Below are positions 48,472 through 60,451 of a stretch of 64,000 bases of DNA, one piece after another. Positions within the stretch are counted from its first letter, which is position 1. Each line of letters begins with the position of its first letter. The notes under the pieces are model-generated. The model was not told where the DNA came from. It was given only the letters and a program-made list of their open reading frames with translations, and made no database searches. Source of the stretch: Apodemus sylvaticus (lineage: Eukaryota; Chordata; Mammalia; Rodentia; Muridae); assembly GCF_947179515.1 (NCBI RefSeq), contig NC_067472.1, positions 204,352,068 to 204,416,067 of the forward strand, read 5' to 3'. The position numbers and the translations under genes are program-made.

Positions 48472-49084
48472 TCACACCCTTCTAGTTGCATGGGTGAGAA
48501 CTACTCTGGCTGGGAGTGTAGGGAAGGCTGGCAGGATGCTCATGAGGATAGTGTTTGCAGAACAACCAAGCCTCAGACAGACCTCTAATGGAGAGGGAGG
48601 TTTTGGTGGGAGGCTTTGGTTTCTCCCCAATCTGTTCCCAAAGTACTGGCCTTCCTGGAGGCTGTGCCCCACCCTTTTTCCAGGCACCCTTAGCTTTCCC
48701 ACATTGAGAGGGGAGGAGAGGGCTGGGTAACTTCTCTTAGAGCTTTAGGGTATCAGAACTCTCTTCAGATACAAGAGAGGGTGTGTGGTGGGGAATCTAA
48801 AGAGCTGTTCAGCTAGAGTTGGCAGCCGAGATTGGGAGTCGCATACCTGGGTGGGGAGTCCTAGGTTTTCCTGGGCCTCCATTTTACTGTCTCTGTGAAT
48901 CTGTAGTCTTCACTGCCTGCGGCCCCTTCCTCTTCCTACACTTGTTGTGTCTCTTGCTCGTAGATGTATCATCTCTCTCCTGTAGGGAAAAGCCATGAGC
49001 ATGAGAGATGACAATCATTGTCCCCCCATGGAGACAGCTGGAGAGTCCAGCACAAACATTGCTGGGCAAACCCTATTGCTGCTG

Positions 49085-49212
49085 CCCTATGGTTGTATGG
49101 ACTTGCTATATCATAGAACCTCTTTGGCCTCAGTTTCTACTCCTGCAGTGGGGTTAGCTAACTTGTCCTTTCCTGCAGGGTCACGGGACATTATTAAGTG
49201 GGTGATGTGACC
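49085..49212 (+). mobile_element. MIR fragment
   Basis: gttgtatggacttgctatat, aacctctttggcctcagttt, ctactcctgcagtggggtta and a tattaagtgggtgatg end follow MIR order in plus orientation. Confidence 0.65.
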
Positions 49213-49754
49213 GACCTCCTTCACAGGCTCCGTGAGGAGTCTAATACTATGTTGGTTGTTTCTGTTTCTGGATGTCTGGGAGGACTTGAGTTAGGCAGAA
49301 GATCAAGACTTTGAACCATAAATCAGGAAAATGAAGTGGAGGATAATTTGGGCTAGATCAGTTTTTTCAGAGGAAGAACTTGACGGACAGATGAATTGAT
49401 ATGTCACCGCCCAGTGAGCTAGGAGCACAAAGCAGACAGGGAAGCTGGAGACTTGCTGCCCTAGGTCTCCTCCCAATGCCCTTTGGTGTCTGCACCTGAG
49501 GCTCAGGGATTGCAGTGGCAGGAAAGATTCGTGATTTTTTTCTGGAGAGAGAAAGGAGACTCAGAGTCCTAATACAGGCTTCCTGAAGCAGTAAATCGTG
49601 TTGTGCGTGCGTGCGTGCGTATCTGGGGGCTGCTTTGTACATGGACAAGTGCCTCTCCTAAGTGTTCCTTGGGCATCCCTGTCTGAGGTTGCAGTAAACA
49701 AACTTTAAAGCCTCTGGCTTATTGCTTGCCCAGATTGTCTGTGTGTAGACTCCT

Positions 49755-49777
49755 GGCGGCCACAAGAGGGCAGCATG
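49755..49777 (+). promoter_or_regulatory. CTCF-type binding motif
   Basis: The core gccacaagagggcagcatg fits the vertebrate CTCF motif (CCA.NAG.GGGCAG type): the CCAC, AG.GGGC and AGC positions all agree. It lies in unique, GC-richer DNA, not in a SINE. A short (GCGT)n array lies about 140 bases upstream at 49,603-49,620. Confidence 0.6.
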
Positions 49778-50449
49778 GTGCACGAATCGATTCTTGGTGG
49801 TTTTACCCAGGGAGAGCTGGAGCTGGGAGAGTGGCAAGTGGATTGCCAGCCTGGGCTTTTGGAGCCTGCCAGGAGTCAGGGCTAAGCTTCTGGCAGGGAG
49901 GGCTTCTCTGTAGAGCCGTCCCTACTCTGGTTCTATCTGTGTGGTCTGAGGACACCCCAGTACAGCCACTACCACACTGTGGCCTTTGATGGCACTGAAC
50001 TGTGGGCATCTTCAATGGAGAGAAGCTTTGGGACAGACATTGAGCAATGATAGGAGAAGTGTGCAAATCTCTGGAAACAGCATCAGTATGAGTCAAGATC
50101 AGGCAAGGAGCTGGAGCAGCAGGTCAATTCATGATGGTGAACTTATCAGAGCTGCCTTCTTGGTATGTCATTCTGTAATATATAACCTGACAAACAATAT
50201 TTAGTTCTAAAGAGATATTTGCATGGAATGTGCAAGGTGCACAGATCAGTTAAGGATGAATTTTTGCTTCCTGTTTGAGCAGGTAAAAGACAACTGTCAT
50301 TTTTATGAGCTGGCTTGATCAATAGCCAAATGCTAATATATCTTCAGTCATGCCATATCAAAAGATGATTTTTTTTTTCATGGTTTCCTGGACCAAAGTG
50401 TTCCTCAGAGCAGTCATATCCCTTGAAGGAGGCAGTATGGCCCAATGAC

Positions 50450-50830
50450 TGCAGTGGATCAAATAGTGCCCTCCCCCCCCCCCCCCCCCCAGTTCATGCT
50501 CATGTGGATTCCTTTGCAAGCAGTGCCTTTGCAGATGTAGGGACTTGAGATGAGGTTGTGCAGTGCTGCTGGGACAGGTCCCAACCCCATGACTGGAGTC
50601 CTCATTAAGGCCATTTGAAGACTCAGACGTATCCATAGGATGTTTGAGCAGAGAGACTGGAGTGAGACATCTACACGTCAGAGTATGGGAAGACTGGACA
50701 GAAACCACAAGGAGTTGCAGGAGGCAAGGGAAGGCTGCTCTGCAATGCTCCAAGGGAACAAGACCCTCCTCACACTTCAGCTCCAGACTCCTTCAGAACT
50801 GTGAGATGCACTCTGGTGACCCAGCTGCTG
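50450..50830 (+). mobile_element. Ancient mammalian LTR-like repeat with C18 run
   Basis: The order cctttgcagatgta, ttgagatgaggt, ccccatgactggagtcctca, gagagactggagtgag, then ccttcagaactgtgaga follows a widespread old mammalian repeat of MaLR or similar type. A C18 run at 50,473-50,490 lies where the consensus has a short C-run. Family assignment is from memory. Confidence 0.5.
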
Positions 50831-51037
50831 ACACATCACATGGCAGGTTCAGGAGCCCGTGCAGGATTCTAGGGACATGGATGGTTGGCCATGGACACAT
50901 AGCCTTCTTTCCATTCCCATGGAGCTGAGTGGCCTTAGGGGATGCTCACCGATCCCTTCAAGTCTTGTTTTCATCTCTGACACAGAAGTATTTTCTTACA
51001 TGGCTGTGTGAGCAGAGTGTTAAGAATTCCAAAATAC

Positions 51038-51228
51038 GGGGCTGGAGAGATAGCTCAATGGTTAAGAGAACTGACTGCTCTTCCAAAGTTCCTGAGTTCA
51101 GTTCCCAGCAACCACCTGGTGGCTCACAATAATCTGTAATGGGGTCTGATGCCCTCTTCTCTGTGTCTGAAGACAGCAACAGTGTACTCACATACACAAA
51201 ATAAATAAATCTTTTAAAAAAAGAAAAT
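51038..51228 (+). mobile_element. B2 SINE, first of two
   Basis: ggggctggagagatagctca, atggttaagagaactgactg, gttcagttcccagcaaccac, ctggtggctcacaataatct, an ataaataaatc end and an A-rich tail: a complete B2. It is flanked by aattccaaaata (51,025-51,036) and aatttcaaaata (51,229-51,240). Confidence 0.96.
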
Positions 51229-51240
51229 AATTTCAAAATA

Positions 51241-51429
51241 GGGGCTAGAGAGATGGCTCAGAGGTTAAGAGCACTGACTGCTCTTCCAGAGGTCCTGAGT
51301 TCAATTCCCAGCAACCACATGTGGACTCACAACCATCTATAAGGAAATCTGATCCCTCTTCTTGTGTGTCTGAAGATAGCTACAGTGTACTCACATAAAA
51401 TAAATAAATAAATATTATTTTAAAAAAAC
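51241..51429 (+). mobile_element. B2 SINE, second of two
   Basis: ggggctagagagatggctca, gaggttaagagcactgactg, gttcaattcccagcaaccac and a (ataa)n tail: a second complete B2 in the same orientation, starting directly after the first one's right duplication. It is followed by aatgtcaaaata (51,430-51,441). Confidence 0.96.
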
Positions 51430-51689
51430 AATGTCAAAATAATGATAATGGATCCCATAAGCAAGTGTTAGGGACCCTCTGGGGGAGGAACCCATCCCAG
51501 CATCTGGACACATATGCCAACAGTGCTGAGGCTGAGATGTGCCGCTCCCTGAGTTGTCTCTATTCTAGTTTTGGCTTTGTACATGTCCAGGTGGTAATCA
51601 GTGCCGCAAATTTTTATCTGATGAGAGTCACGTTTAATTAAGTCTTGGATTTTTATCATATTTTCAGCTCATGATCATATAATGTTATT

Positions 51690-52150
51690 GTTAAAGGAAT
51701 TTTTGAAGATGTGATTAAAATAATAATGACTTGACGTTGAGATAATCAAAAGAGAGGCCATGTGATTGGGCTCAATCTCATTACATTCCTCTAAAAGCAG
51801 AGTGTTCTTTATGACTGGTGACAGATGGAGAGAGGTCAGAGAAATTTGAAACTTGGGACTGATTTAGAGTGCCCTTGCTGACTTTGAAGATGATGAGCTG
51901 CAAAGAAGGCCTTGAGAGAAGGCTTTTCATGCTGAGTGTGAGCTCTGATCAACAGTTAACAAGGCTTCTGCCCTATAGCTGCATGAAAAAGTTCACTCAC
52001 TGTCTACAACCAGAAACAATTTAGAAGTGGCTTTCTCCCCAGCCCTCCCACACTGGCACTGGGTTTCAGATCTTAAGTCGAGAACCCACTCATCTGTATG
52101 GACTTCTAACCCACAGAACCATAAGATGATACAGGGTGCTCTTTTAAACC
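51690..52150 (+). mobile_element. Ancient mammalian LTR-like repeat
   Basis: ttgaagatgtgattaaaata, gggctcaatctcattacatt, cctctaaaagcagagtg, tgctgactttgaagatgatg, then ggacttctaacccacagaac and cataagatgata follow the order of an old mammalian repeat related to the one at 50,450-50,830. No coding part. Confidence 0.5.
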
Positions 52151-55120
52151 CTTTTTCTTCTAGTAATTCTTTGACAAATATAGCCCATTGAAGTGCCAGC
52201 TATTAACTCCTTAAGTGTTTTGTAACTAGGAACTCAGGAAGTGGATGATTCAAAACATGAAAATAAATGAGTGTATTTGAGGTATCTATCTAGTGGTAGA
52301 GGAAAATGACTTGGCTTAGAGGATATGGTCAGCAGGCCTTTCAGACAGTTTCAGGAGAGATGTGATGCCTCCTATACATACAAAAAAAGGCAAGGGACTT
52401 TTTAAAAAAAAGTTATGATCACTGTTGAGGTTTTAAAACATCATCTTTACCCCTTCTTCTTGCTTTATGTTTTAAGTTTTAGGAATTCTCCACGCTCAAT
52501 TTGAAACATGTGCAAAAATTCACAAGATGTAAAGGGTTTTGTTAAGAGGCATACACAATTCTCATGTACAAATGGGACTGCATATGAGAAAAATGCAGAA
52601 AGATGTCAATAAAAAAATTGTACTGAGCTACCTAATGACCCTCTAAGTGACAAAACACTACACTAGAAGCTGAGTAAACTTAATCTGAAATTCATATTTT
52701 AATAGAGGCATCTGAACAAGTTGACAACCAATAGGGAAATAAAACATGCATTGTGGGCTGAAGTTACCTTGGCCAATAACCATTCTGCTAAAATTCAAGA
52801 ACATTTAGAAAACAGATGTGATAGTATAGGATGGTATATTCATTCACAATGTAAGTGAGTCTGTCTTCAGGCAAGAACAACAATACTATTATCTTTGTGG
52901 TCTGAGGCAATACTACAAGGGGAAAGAGAAGAAGGTAGAGAGAAGAGAAGAGATCATGGGGTAGGAATCTTGAAAACATGGCCATGAGGGCTGGCCAGGT
53001 GGAGTAAGAGCAGCCTAGATGAATATGACAAATCATACTGTGGGATTATTGGCAGGGAGGTCAACATAACAGCAGAGAGGGTAGATATCTGCCCTGCTCT
53101 AGTGCTCACTAAGCCTTTTTATTAATATGAAATGTTTAGGTCTCTCATCTAGGAATTGAATGATCAAAGAAGCTGTAGAAACCTTCAGCTGAGGAGCCCC
53201 GGGGACTACAGTCACGGAGAACCACTTGAGTAGTGGTTCTGAGGCTCCTGACACCTCATAAACTGCCACATAGCAGTCTGTGGATTAGAGGGGGAAATCA
53301 GTGCTGCTGGTCAACCTAATACACATCCTCAGCCTTGGGATTTGCTGTTCCCAAAGTTCTGTTGGCTGCCACCATGGCCCCACATACCCAAACCCACTGG
53401 CAGGTTCCTTGAGTCAGCCCTCACTTACCATCCTACTCACAATCCACAGTTCTGTGTTAGGAGGTTTGGCGGCAGCTCTGGCTGACGCCACTACACAGGG
53501 TAAAGTTAGCATGCAGGCAAGGACTCCTGTGAAGCTCATAGCTGGTGGTGGCATCCTGAAGCACCAGATGTGGGCATGCTCCCCATCCTGAAAGGCTCCA
53601 GGACAAATGGGAGTGCTCCTCTTTGTAAATCTGTGGGATGAGAGCAGAACTTTACTGGGGTGAGCAATGGGGGGTAAGCAATGGGGAAATCATGTGGCCT
53701 CACACCTGTACCTGAACCCCAAGCCACCCCACCTGCTGTGGTCCCTCGCTCCCATGCTGCTACAGAGCTCCCAGCACTCAAGTGGATTCTCCCCAAGTTT
53801 TATTTTGTGCTTTGTCCCCAAACTCTGATAAAAGTAAGGTAAATTTCATTATGTTTTAGGTCCATTTTATACTTAAACACTCTCAGAAGATTTTCTAGGA
53901 TGCTTTTGCAGTGCTTAAGCAGGCCTTGAGAGACTACCAGAAGAATGTGTCATTGTATTTTTTTCCCAGCCCACAGGAGTAGCCTTCCTGCCAAGAATAA
54001 ACAAGTCCTAACTCTGCAGACTCCTACACAACTAGGTAGGAATCTATTACTGAACTGTGCTTTCAGCTTCACTAAAATTATGTCAAAGAACAGGAACAAG
54101 TGTAGAGCGAGGTGGGGGGGGGGAGACACCTGTTCTCTCAGAAGCCAGGATCCCCAGCAAGCTGCCTCAGGCACAGCTAGGGAAGATGGAGCAGGCTGCA
54201 GTCTATGGGCACCAGCGTTCCATTCCTGTGCACAGCCAGTCAACAGTTCCTCACACATAAACACAAACAACCCCCCCCCAGATAAAATAGAAAAAAATAC
54301 CATGTTAACAAGGAATGAACACTAATCTCAATATGAGCAGAAGAGTCCAGAGTAGCTACAACTGAGCTGGGACCTCCAGAGATGACAAAGACCAAGGGTA
54401 AATCTGAGGAGAGAGAGGCCCTAAGAGCTACCTGGCTAAGGTCACATTGACATTGGCAACCCCACTGCCAGGCTGGAAAGCAGCAGGGCACAAAGACTGG
54501 AAAGGACCAGTCCTTGCAGGCTTCAGCATGTGCACCAGGCTCTCCTTCCTGCCCTTCCTGACTGAGGTAGGAAAGTTCCCAGGCCTCCCAGGGTTGTTCT
54601 TAGCTCCCTTTCACTTTTTGGCTGAGGTCAAAGTCCCTGAACCCTGTGATCAGCACCCAAGGCAAAGTTGTCCCAGGGCGATCCTTCAGGAACTGAGGTA
54701 GCTGAAGTCAATAATAGGTCTCAAGCCCCTGTTCTGAGTCCACTTGGTTTCTCAGTCATTATCCTGCGAGTCAGGGGAAGATCAGAGAATGGTCTAAGGT
54801 GGTGCTAAGCTTCCAGAGCCACTCTAGCTCTGAACTCTCTGAGAACTCTCTGAAGTTACTCCCTCTACCCCTGTGCCCCAATTCTTGGTTTCACTGGCCT
54901 CAAGAGAGCTTTCAGCCCAGGAGTGGGGATCGGCCAGGCACAGGCAGAGAGGAGGCCCTCTTCTGTGCTTCTTAGCCCTAAGCAGGCTAAACTACTAGTT
55001 AGACAAAAGGGGCATCTTAATGGTTTGGGGTGATAGAGATCGGCCCAGAGCCACGAGGGTATAAAAAACAATCAATTCTGAGACTGCATACCTCAAATCC
55101 AATGCAATCTATTCTTTTGG
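52151..55120. other. Unique DNA, no gene seen
   Basis: AT-rich to about 53,100, then moderately GC-rich. G10 at 54,114-54,123 and C9 at 54,271-54,279 are the only simple repeats. Overlapping open frames of 117-126 codons on both strands at 53,945-54,325 have no recognisable similarity and no codon bias that stands out. Confidence 0.5.
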
Positions 55121-55124
55121 GGGG

Positions 55125-55238
55125 AGGGGTTTAGAAAATTTTAGATTACTTTAATCCCTGCCAGGACTAAATTCAAGTCATCAGACTTGGTGACAAATGC
55201 CTAATTTACCAGCTGAACCATCTTGTCAGCTCCTCCAA
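55125..55238 (-). mobile_element. B4-type SINE fragment
   Basis: aaattcaagtcatcagactt, ggtgacaaatgcctaattta, ccagctgaaccatcttgtca and gctcctcc are the reverse complement of the tRNA-related 5' part of a B4/RSINE-type element. Confidence 0.7.
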
Positions 55239-55269
55239 GAGTTTTGAAATTTAACAATAATACAGAAAT

Positions 55270-55860
55270 GATTAAAAAATTCAATTTTCCCTCCTAGCCT
55301 CTGCTCCCACAATGATGACTTTGAAACTAATCATTTATTAATAGATTCCTAGGCTGTAAGCTTTAGTTCATTTCCTTACTAACTCATAACTTGTATAACC
55401 CAATGAAACTATTCTCTCTACCACACAGTTACTTACCGGTCCTCAGCTTCGTGTGTCCAAGCCTGGTGCTAACCTTCTTTATTCTATCCTGAGTTCAGCC
55501 ACCTGCTGGCTATGTACATCTCCTCAAGCTCTGCTCAGATCTCAGGCTTTGGGCCTCCACAGTGTTCCCTGGCAAATCTCCCTTTATCCTGAATTCATCT
55601 ACCTGCTGGTTCGTTACAGCTCCTTCAGTCCCTGAGTGCTTCTTCCTTACTGTCTTCCTTCAGCATCTCTCCCAGTGTGTCTCTCAAATCTCTCTTAATT
55701 GTCTCACTATTTCCCAGAATCCTCTCTTCTCCTGCCTGTGCCCCACCAACAATTTCCTACCTCAGCTCATTGGCCATAGGCTTTTTTATTGTCAGGTGAT
55801 GCTTATAAGAGATTTTCTCTATACAGAAGAACCTTACTTGGAACTTAAATAAAAATGGAA
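55270..55860. repeat. Probable rodent LTR-type repeat with internal duplication
   Basis: A C/T-rich stretch ending in ctcagctcattggccatagg and tttttattgtcagg, resembling the edge of a rodent LTR-type repeat. Inside it, the motif atcctgagttcagccacctg at 55,486 recurs at 55,586 as atcctgaattcatctacctg, exactly 100 bases on. Not named. Confidence 0.45.
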
Positions 55861-56077
55861 AAAACAAAAGAAATTCTTCAAGAAAAAAGTGTTTTATGAC
55901 TAGCAAGGCTTGGCAGGAAAAGGCATTTCAAAGCAGGCCAGAGTAACTGTGTTTGGCCCTGGAATCCCACGAGGTAGCTGGATGGAACAGACTCCTACGA
56001 CCTGACATCTTAATTCCTCGTGTGCCTCTCCCATCCCACATGCTACAAACAAATAAACTATGTTATATTAAATAATT

Positions 56078-56240
56078 GTGTGTGTGTGTGTGTGTGTGTG
56101 TATTTGTTTTGAAACAGGGTCTCACTGTGTAGCCCTGAGTAGTTTAAACTTCAGTATGTGAACTTGACTGACATGAGATCTACCTGACTCTTTCTCCTGA
56201 ATGCTTCAATTAAAGGTGTGCACCAGCAAATACACAAACA
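56078..56240 (-). mobile_element. B1 SINE, diverged, beside (TG)n
   Basis: A (TG)n run at 56,078-56,102 is followed by ttgaaacagggtctcactgt, gtagccctgagtagtttaaa and ttaaaggtgtgcaccagcaa, the reverse complement of an old B1. Confidence 0.7.
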
Positions 56241-56265
56241 ACAACAAAACCCAAAGAAATTTAAA

Positions 56266-56266
56266 T

Positions 56267-56360
<94 letters not shown>
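56266..56360 (+). repeat. (TG)n-(AG)n compound microsatellite
   Basis: About 58 bases of TG repeat with two interruptions (c at about 56,273, a at about 56,298), then about 35 bases of AG repeat. Confidence 0.96.
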
Positions 56361-56361
<1 letters not shown>

Positions 56362-56702
56362 CACATTTAAAGAAGACTAGTCCCTTTGAGGTGGGTATAG
56401 TAGAAGCTGAAGGGAGGAAAGGATAATGGGGAAGGAATGCATTGATAGTTTAATTTTTAAAATATACTGTCAGCCTTAAAAAATATAACAAGAATCGACT
56501 GGATGTGGCCCTGTCCCTGCTTTGTACTCAATATTATATGCACAGCAGATAAACATATTGAATGAGCTATACACTTACATAACCTTGGCTATTTACTGAA
56601 ATAAACTTCATCCAGCATTACATCTCAAATAAGTCATTTTCCTATCCTCTTTCTTTTCTAGTTACACTGCTTCTCATCTTTTGCTGTAGTAACACTTTTA
56701 TT

Positions 56703-56892
56703 GGGCTGGAAAGATAATTCACTGGCTAAAAGGGCTTACTAATCTACCATGACAACTAGAATTCTGATTCTAGCACCAGGTAACAAGCTGGGTATCTTGG
56801 AAATGCCTGGAACTCCAGCTCTGAGGGATCTCATATTACTTTCTAGCCTCTCAGTACACACACACACACTCACACACACACACACACCCACA
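56703..56892 (+). mobile_element. B3/B4-type SINE with (CA)n tail
   Basis: gggctggaaagataattcac resembles the A-box of B2/B3 SINEs. gcctggaactccagctctga follows, then a (CA)n run at 56,856-56,890 in the tail position. Diverged. Confidence 0.6.
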
Positions 56893-58840
56893 CAACAATT
56901 TTATAGTAATATTTTGGCTATTAAACTCTGACCAAAATCATTAGATAAGTCATATTTTTATATTGTATAGTAGTTGTGTTTTACATTCTTGCACTCATAA
57001 GTGTTTCAGCTATACTACACACATTTTTAGGTTAGCATGGGCTATAGGGTGAGACCTTGTAGAAAAAAAAGAAAAGAAAATTAAAGATTTTAAATTAAAG
57101 TACAAGGCAAGACAATAAATATATAAAAATACCATTATGAAATAATTCTTTGACCCTTACTTTTGTGGAAATCTGTGGTTTGCTGGAAGATGTTTGTAGT
57201 CATAGGCACTTCTCCACAAGATGCTTACTAGTTACAAATAGAAAAGTTGTTACTTTGCTAGGAGCAACCTGAGAGTCAGCATTTCAAAATAGATAAGGTT
57301 AATGTCACCACCAACAGAAAAATTCATTATCATGCACCTTTTGACATGAGACCTAATATTTCTATAAAAATTCATAGTTTGAATCTAATCATGAGGAAGA
57401 ATTAGGGACATCTAAACTGAGTACATTTTATTGGTTCCCTGCTGTTTGAAACTGTAAACCTGACAAAAGCAATGCACGACTCAGGACTCCTGTGCATAGA
57501 CATTGCTGAGATAACTGTGGGAGAACGGGTATGGATAGCAAAGCACTCAGGGGTAAAGGCTGTCATGACTTCCTTAGTTCTGAGTGGCCCTCAGAATGAG
57601 AGAGATAAGAGAACGCAGGGGTGGGTGGACGGAGCAGACAGGGAGCTAGAAGTACAGACTTTAGGCAAGTAGTGTCAGCAGAGATCCACAAGTAAAAGGC
57701 GCCAGGGGACTGCACTGATCCTCGCTGGAGCACAGCAGAGGAGAAGATGAAGGAAAGCTTGCTGCAGAGACTAACCTTTTCACTCTGGTGTAAGAAAGCT
57801 GTCCAGGCAGGGTGTTTACCGCTTCTATAGGGGGCATGTTGTGGTTGAGATGTTAGGAAAATAAGAATTTCCAAAACTTCACAATACCCTCATCTACAGC
57901 CGAATTTGGTAGAAACCCTTTAAATCCCAAGTACATTGTAAGAGTACTTGAAACTACCAAATTCTCTAAATCTTTACATTAGATATTATTTATTCAAAAC
58001 TCCATTATTTACTACATTTATTTTTAGGTAGATTTGAAGCATATAGAAACTTGTGGTTTGATGACACACACATCCTCCCTTGAAGGAGGCATAATTTAGC
58101 AGAAATTAATATAGCAGAAAAGGTGCTATTGGCATCACATATACCTCAAAATAAGTATTTAATCAGTGGTAGATTACTTTCTTAAAACTAGTTCACACCT
58201 CCTAACCAAGAATCAGATACAGCTATTTTCAACCCATTTCAACCTATTATCAACTCATTTTCCATTTCTGTTGTGGTTTCTTTCTGTGAATATTATATAT
58301 TGAGGGGAATAAGCTGTATTTGGACTTTTGGATTTTTTTCCAATAATCATTATTGGAGGTTCATTTAGTAATCAATTTACTACATATTATTTATAGGTAG
58401 AAGGACTTATGGCAGCCTCCAGTTTGAAAATATTGCCAATAACAGTTGTTAAAATAATCTGTGTATATGAAAAAAATTAGTTTATTTTTTAAATGATGTT
58501 CCACTGAGTATAGGGACCAATAGAAAGACTATGTATTTCATTTACACATTTCAAAAGGACTAATAAATCTGGAGAAAATATCTTAAAAGAAAATGGACAG
58601 TGATAACTGTGAAATCATCACTCTCAGGATTGATTTCAACCCATCTATCTGTGGCATGCATGGTTATATAAGAGGAACATTTTCTTCGAATCACCATGGC
58701 CGTGTGTTCTTTGTACTTGTTATTTAGATTACTAACTTAAGTTGTGTCCACCCTTTCTAAAGCACTGTCTCACAAGAAACCTCAGATAACCCTCCTTCTA
58801 GCTTTGCACTGTTACTCTGTAACAGTTTCCTCTGAGACTG
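56893..58840. other. AT-rich unique DNA, no gene seen
   Basis: Single-copy AT-rich sequence. A possible B1 3' remnant with A8 lies at 57,035-57,070. Two overlapping frames at 57,472-57,874 have no recognisable similarity. Confidence 0.45.
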
Positions 58841-58844
58841 AAGC

Positions 58845-59275
58845 TTTCTAGTCCACAGGAACTCTCTTTTTCAGCAGGAAGAGAAACAGCTCCAACTAGC
58901 ATCAAGAGTCCCTGAAAGTAACCAGATTTTCTAGGCTCTTTCTTCCAAAGAATAAACAAGGCAAGCCGCTGTGTGAATCATTCTCAAACAAGCCAAGCTG
59001 CAAAGACTCAAAACCCAACCCAGCTATGTGAAATAGATGTAGATCAACTGCGTCCCTTGGGAAGCGCTCTCTGTACAGTATGTTGAGCTGCCTGAAAGGA
59101 GTGTTTCAGGATCCCAAAATTTTCATGCTCTTGCCAGTCCTGGCGTGGGCTTTGATGGTGCAACTGTTTTTGAATCATTTGTTCTCCTGTGAGTAAGCTC
59201 TCACCAGTATTTCTGTAAATAACTCCAATAAAACTCACTGTTTTATTAACTGTACTTGTGTGGTATACATACTTT
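58845..59275 (+). mobile_element. Probable solitary LTR (unclassified)
   Basis: The right end, with tccaataaaactcactg and ttaactgtacttgtgtgg, looks like an LTR polyadenylation region. The body contains a gcgctctctgtaca block and a ggtgcaactgtttttgaatc block familiar from rodent LTR-type repeats. No coding sequence or partner LTR was seen. A 3' UTR of a retrocopy is the main alternative. Confidence 0.4.
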
Positions 59276-59370
59276 GGTCTGTTTTGGGCTCACTATCTGG
59301 GGTAAGAAGCAGAAGTTTTGTAATACAACTGTTTACTGAGTTTATGTAAAAGTTTATCAAACATTAACAT

Positions 59371-60451
59371 GTAAGGCTTATGCTCTAAAATCGAGAATTG
59401 ACAAATGGGACCTCATTGAACTACAAAGTTTCTGTAAGGCAAAGGTCACTGTCAAAAGGACAAAACGTCAACCAACAGATTGGGAAAGGATCTTCACCAA
59501 CCCTCAATCCCACAGAGAGCTAATATCTAATATATACAAAGAACTCAAGAAGGTAGAACCCAGAGAACCAAATAGCCCAATTAAAAAGTGGGGTACGGAG
59601 CTAAACAAAGAATTTTCACATGAAGAACTTCCGAGAGCTGAGAAACACCTTAAGAAATGTTCAACATCATTAATCATTAGGGAAATGCAAATCAAAACAA
59701 CCCTGAGATTTCACCTCACACCAGTCAGAATGGCTAGGGTCAAAAACTCAGGAGACAGCAGGTGTTGGAGGATGTGGAGAAAGAGGAACACTCCTCCACT
59801 GCTGGTGGGATTGCAAGATGGTGCAACCACTTTGGAAATCAGTCTGGCGGTTCCTCAGAAAACTGGGCATGACACTTCCTGAGGACCCTGTTATATACCC
59901 TGGGCATATATCCAGAGGATTCTTCAGCATGCAATAAGGACAGGACACATGCTTCACTATGTTCATAGCAGCCCTATTTGTAGTAGCCAGAAGCTGGAAA
60001 GAACCTAGGTGTTCTTCAACGGAGGAATGGATACAAAAAGTATATATTTACAGAATGGAGTACTATTCAGCCATTAGAAACGATGAATTCATGAAATTCT
60101 TAGACAAATGGATGGAGCTGGAGAACATCATACTAAGAGAGGTAACCCAGTCTCAAAAGATCAGTCATAGTATGCACTCACTGATAAGTGGATATTAGCC
60201 TAGAAACTTTGAATACCCAAGACATAATCCACAAATTAAATGATGTCCAAAAAGAATGGAGGAGTGGCCCCTGGTTCTGGAAAGACTCAGTGCAAGAGTA
60301 TAGGGGAATTCCAAAACAGGGAAGTGGGAAGGGGTGGATGGAGGAACAGGGGGAGGGAAGAGGGCTTATGGGACTTGCGGGGAGTGGGGACCCCGAAAAG
60401 GGGAAATCATATGAAATGGAAATAAAAATATATCAATAAAAAAAGAAAGAA
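59371..60451 (+). mobile_element. L1, 5'-truncated (ORF2 C-terminus and 3' UTR)
   Basis: Begins inside ORF2 (ttgacaaatgggacctcatt) and runs through the C-terminal region. Plus-strand frames show SWKEPRCSSTEEWI (about 59,990) and MEYYSAIRNDEFMKFLDKWM (about 60,054), typical of the rodent L1 ORF2 C-terminus. The stop follows the word for LISGY at about 60,197. The G-rich 3' UTR follows and ends in aaatatatcaataaaaaaag. Stops and frameshifts earlier in ORF2 show it is dead. Confidence 0.96.

Noticed and set aside
51038..51110. tRNA-like A- and B-box sequence
   Set aside because: Part of a B2 SINE, which is tRNA-derived. It is not a functional tRNA gene. The same applies to the other SINE heads in the window.
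53945..54325. 126-codon plus and 117-codon minus frames over the same DNA
   Set aside because: No similarity recognised and no splice or promoter context. The G10 and C9 runs within make real coding unlikely.
55486..55640. Regularly spaced repeat that might suggest an array
   Set aside because: Only two diverged copies. There is no array of identical repeats with unique spacers, so not CRISPR, and the genome is mammalian.
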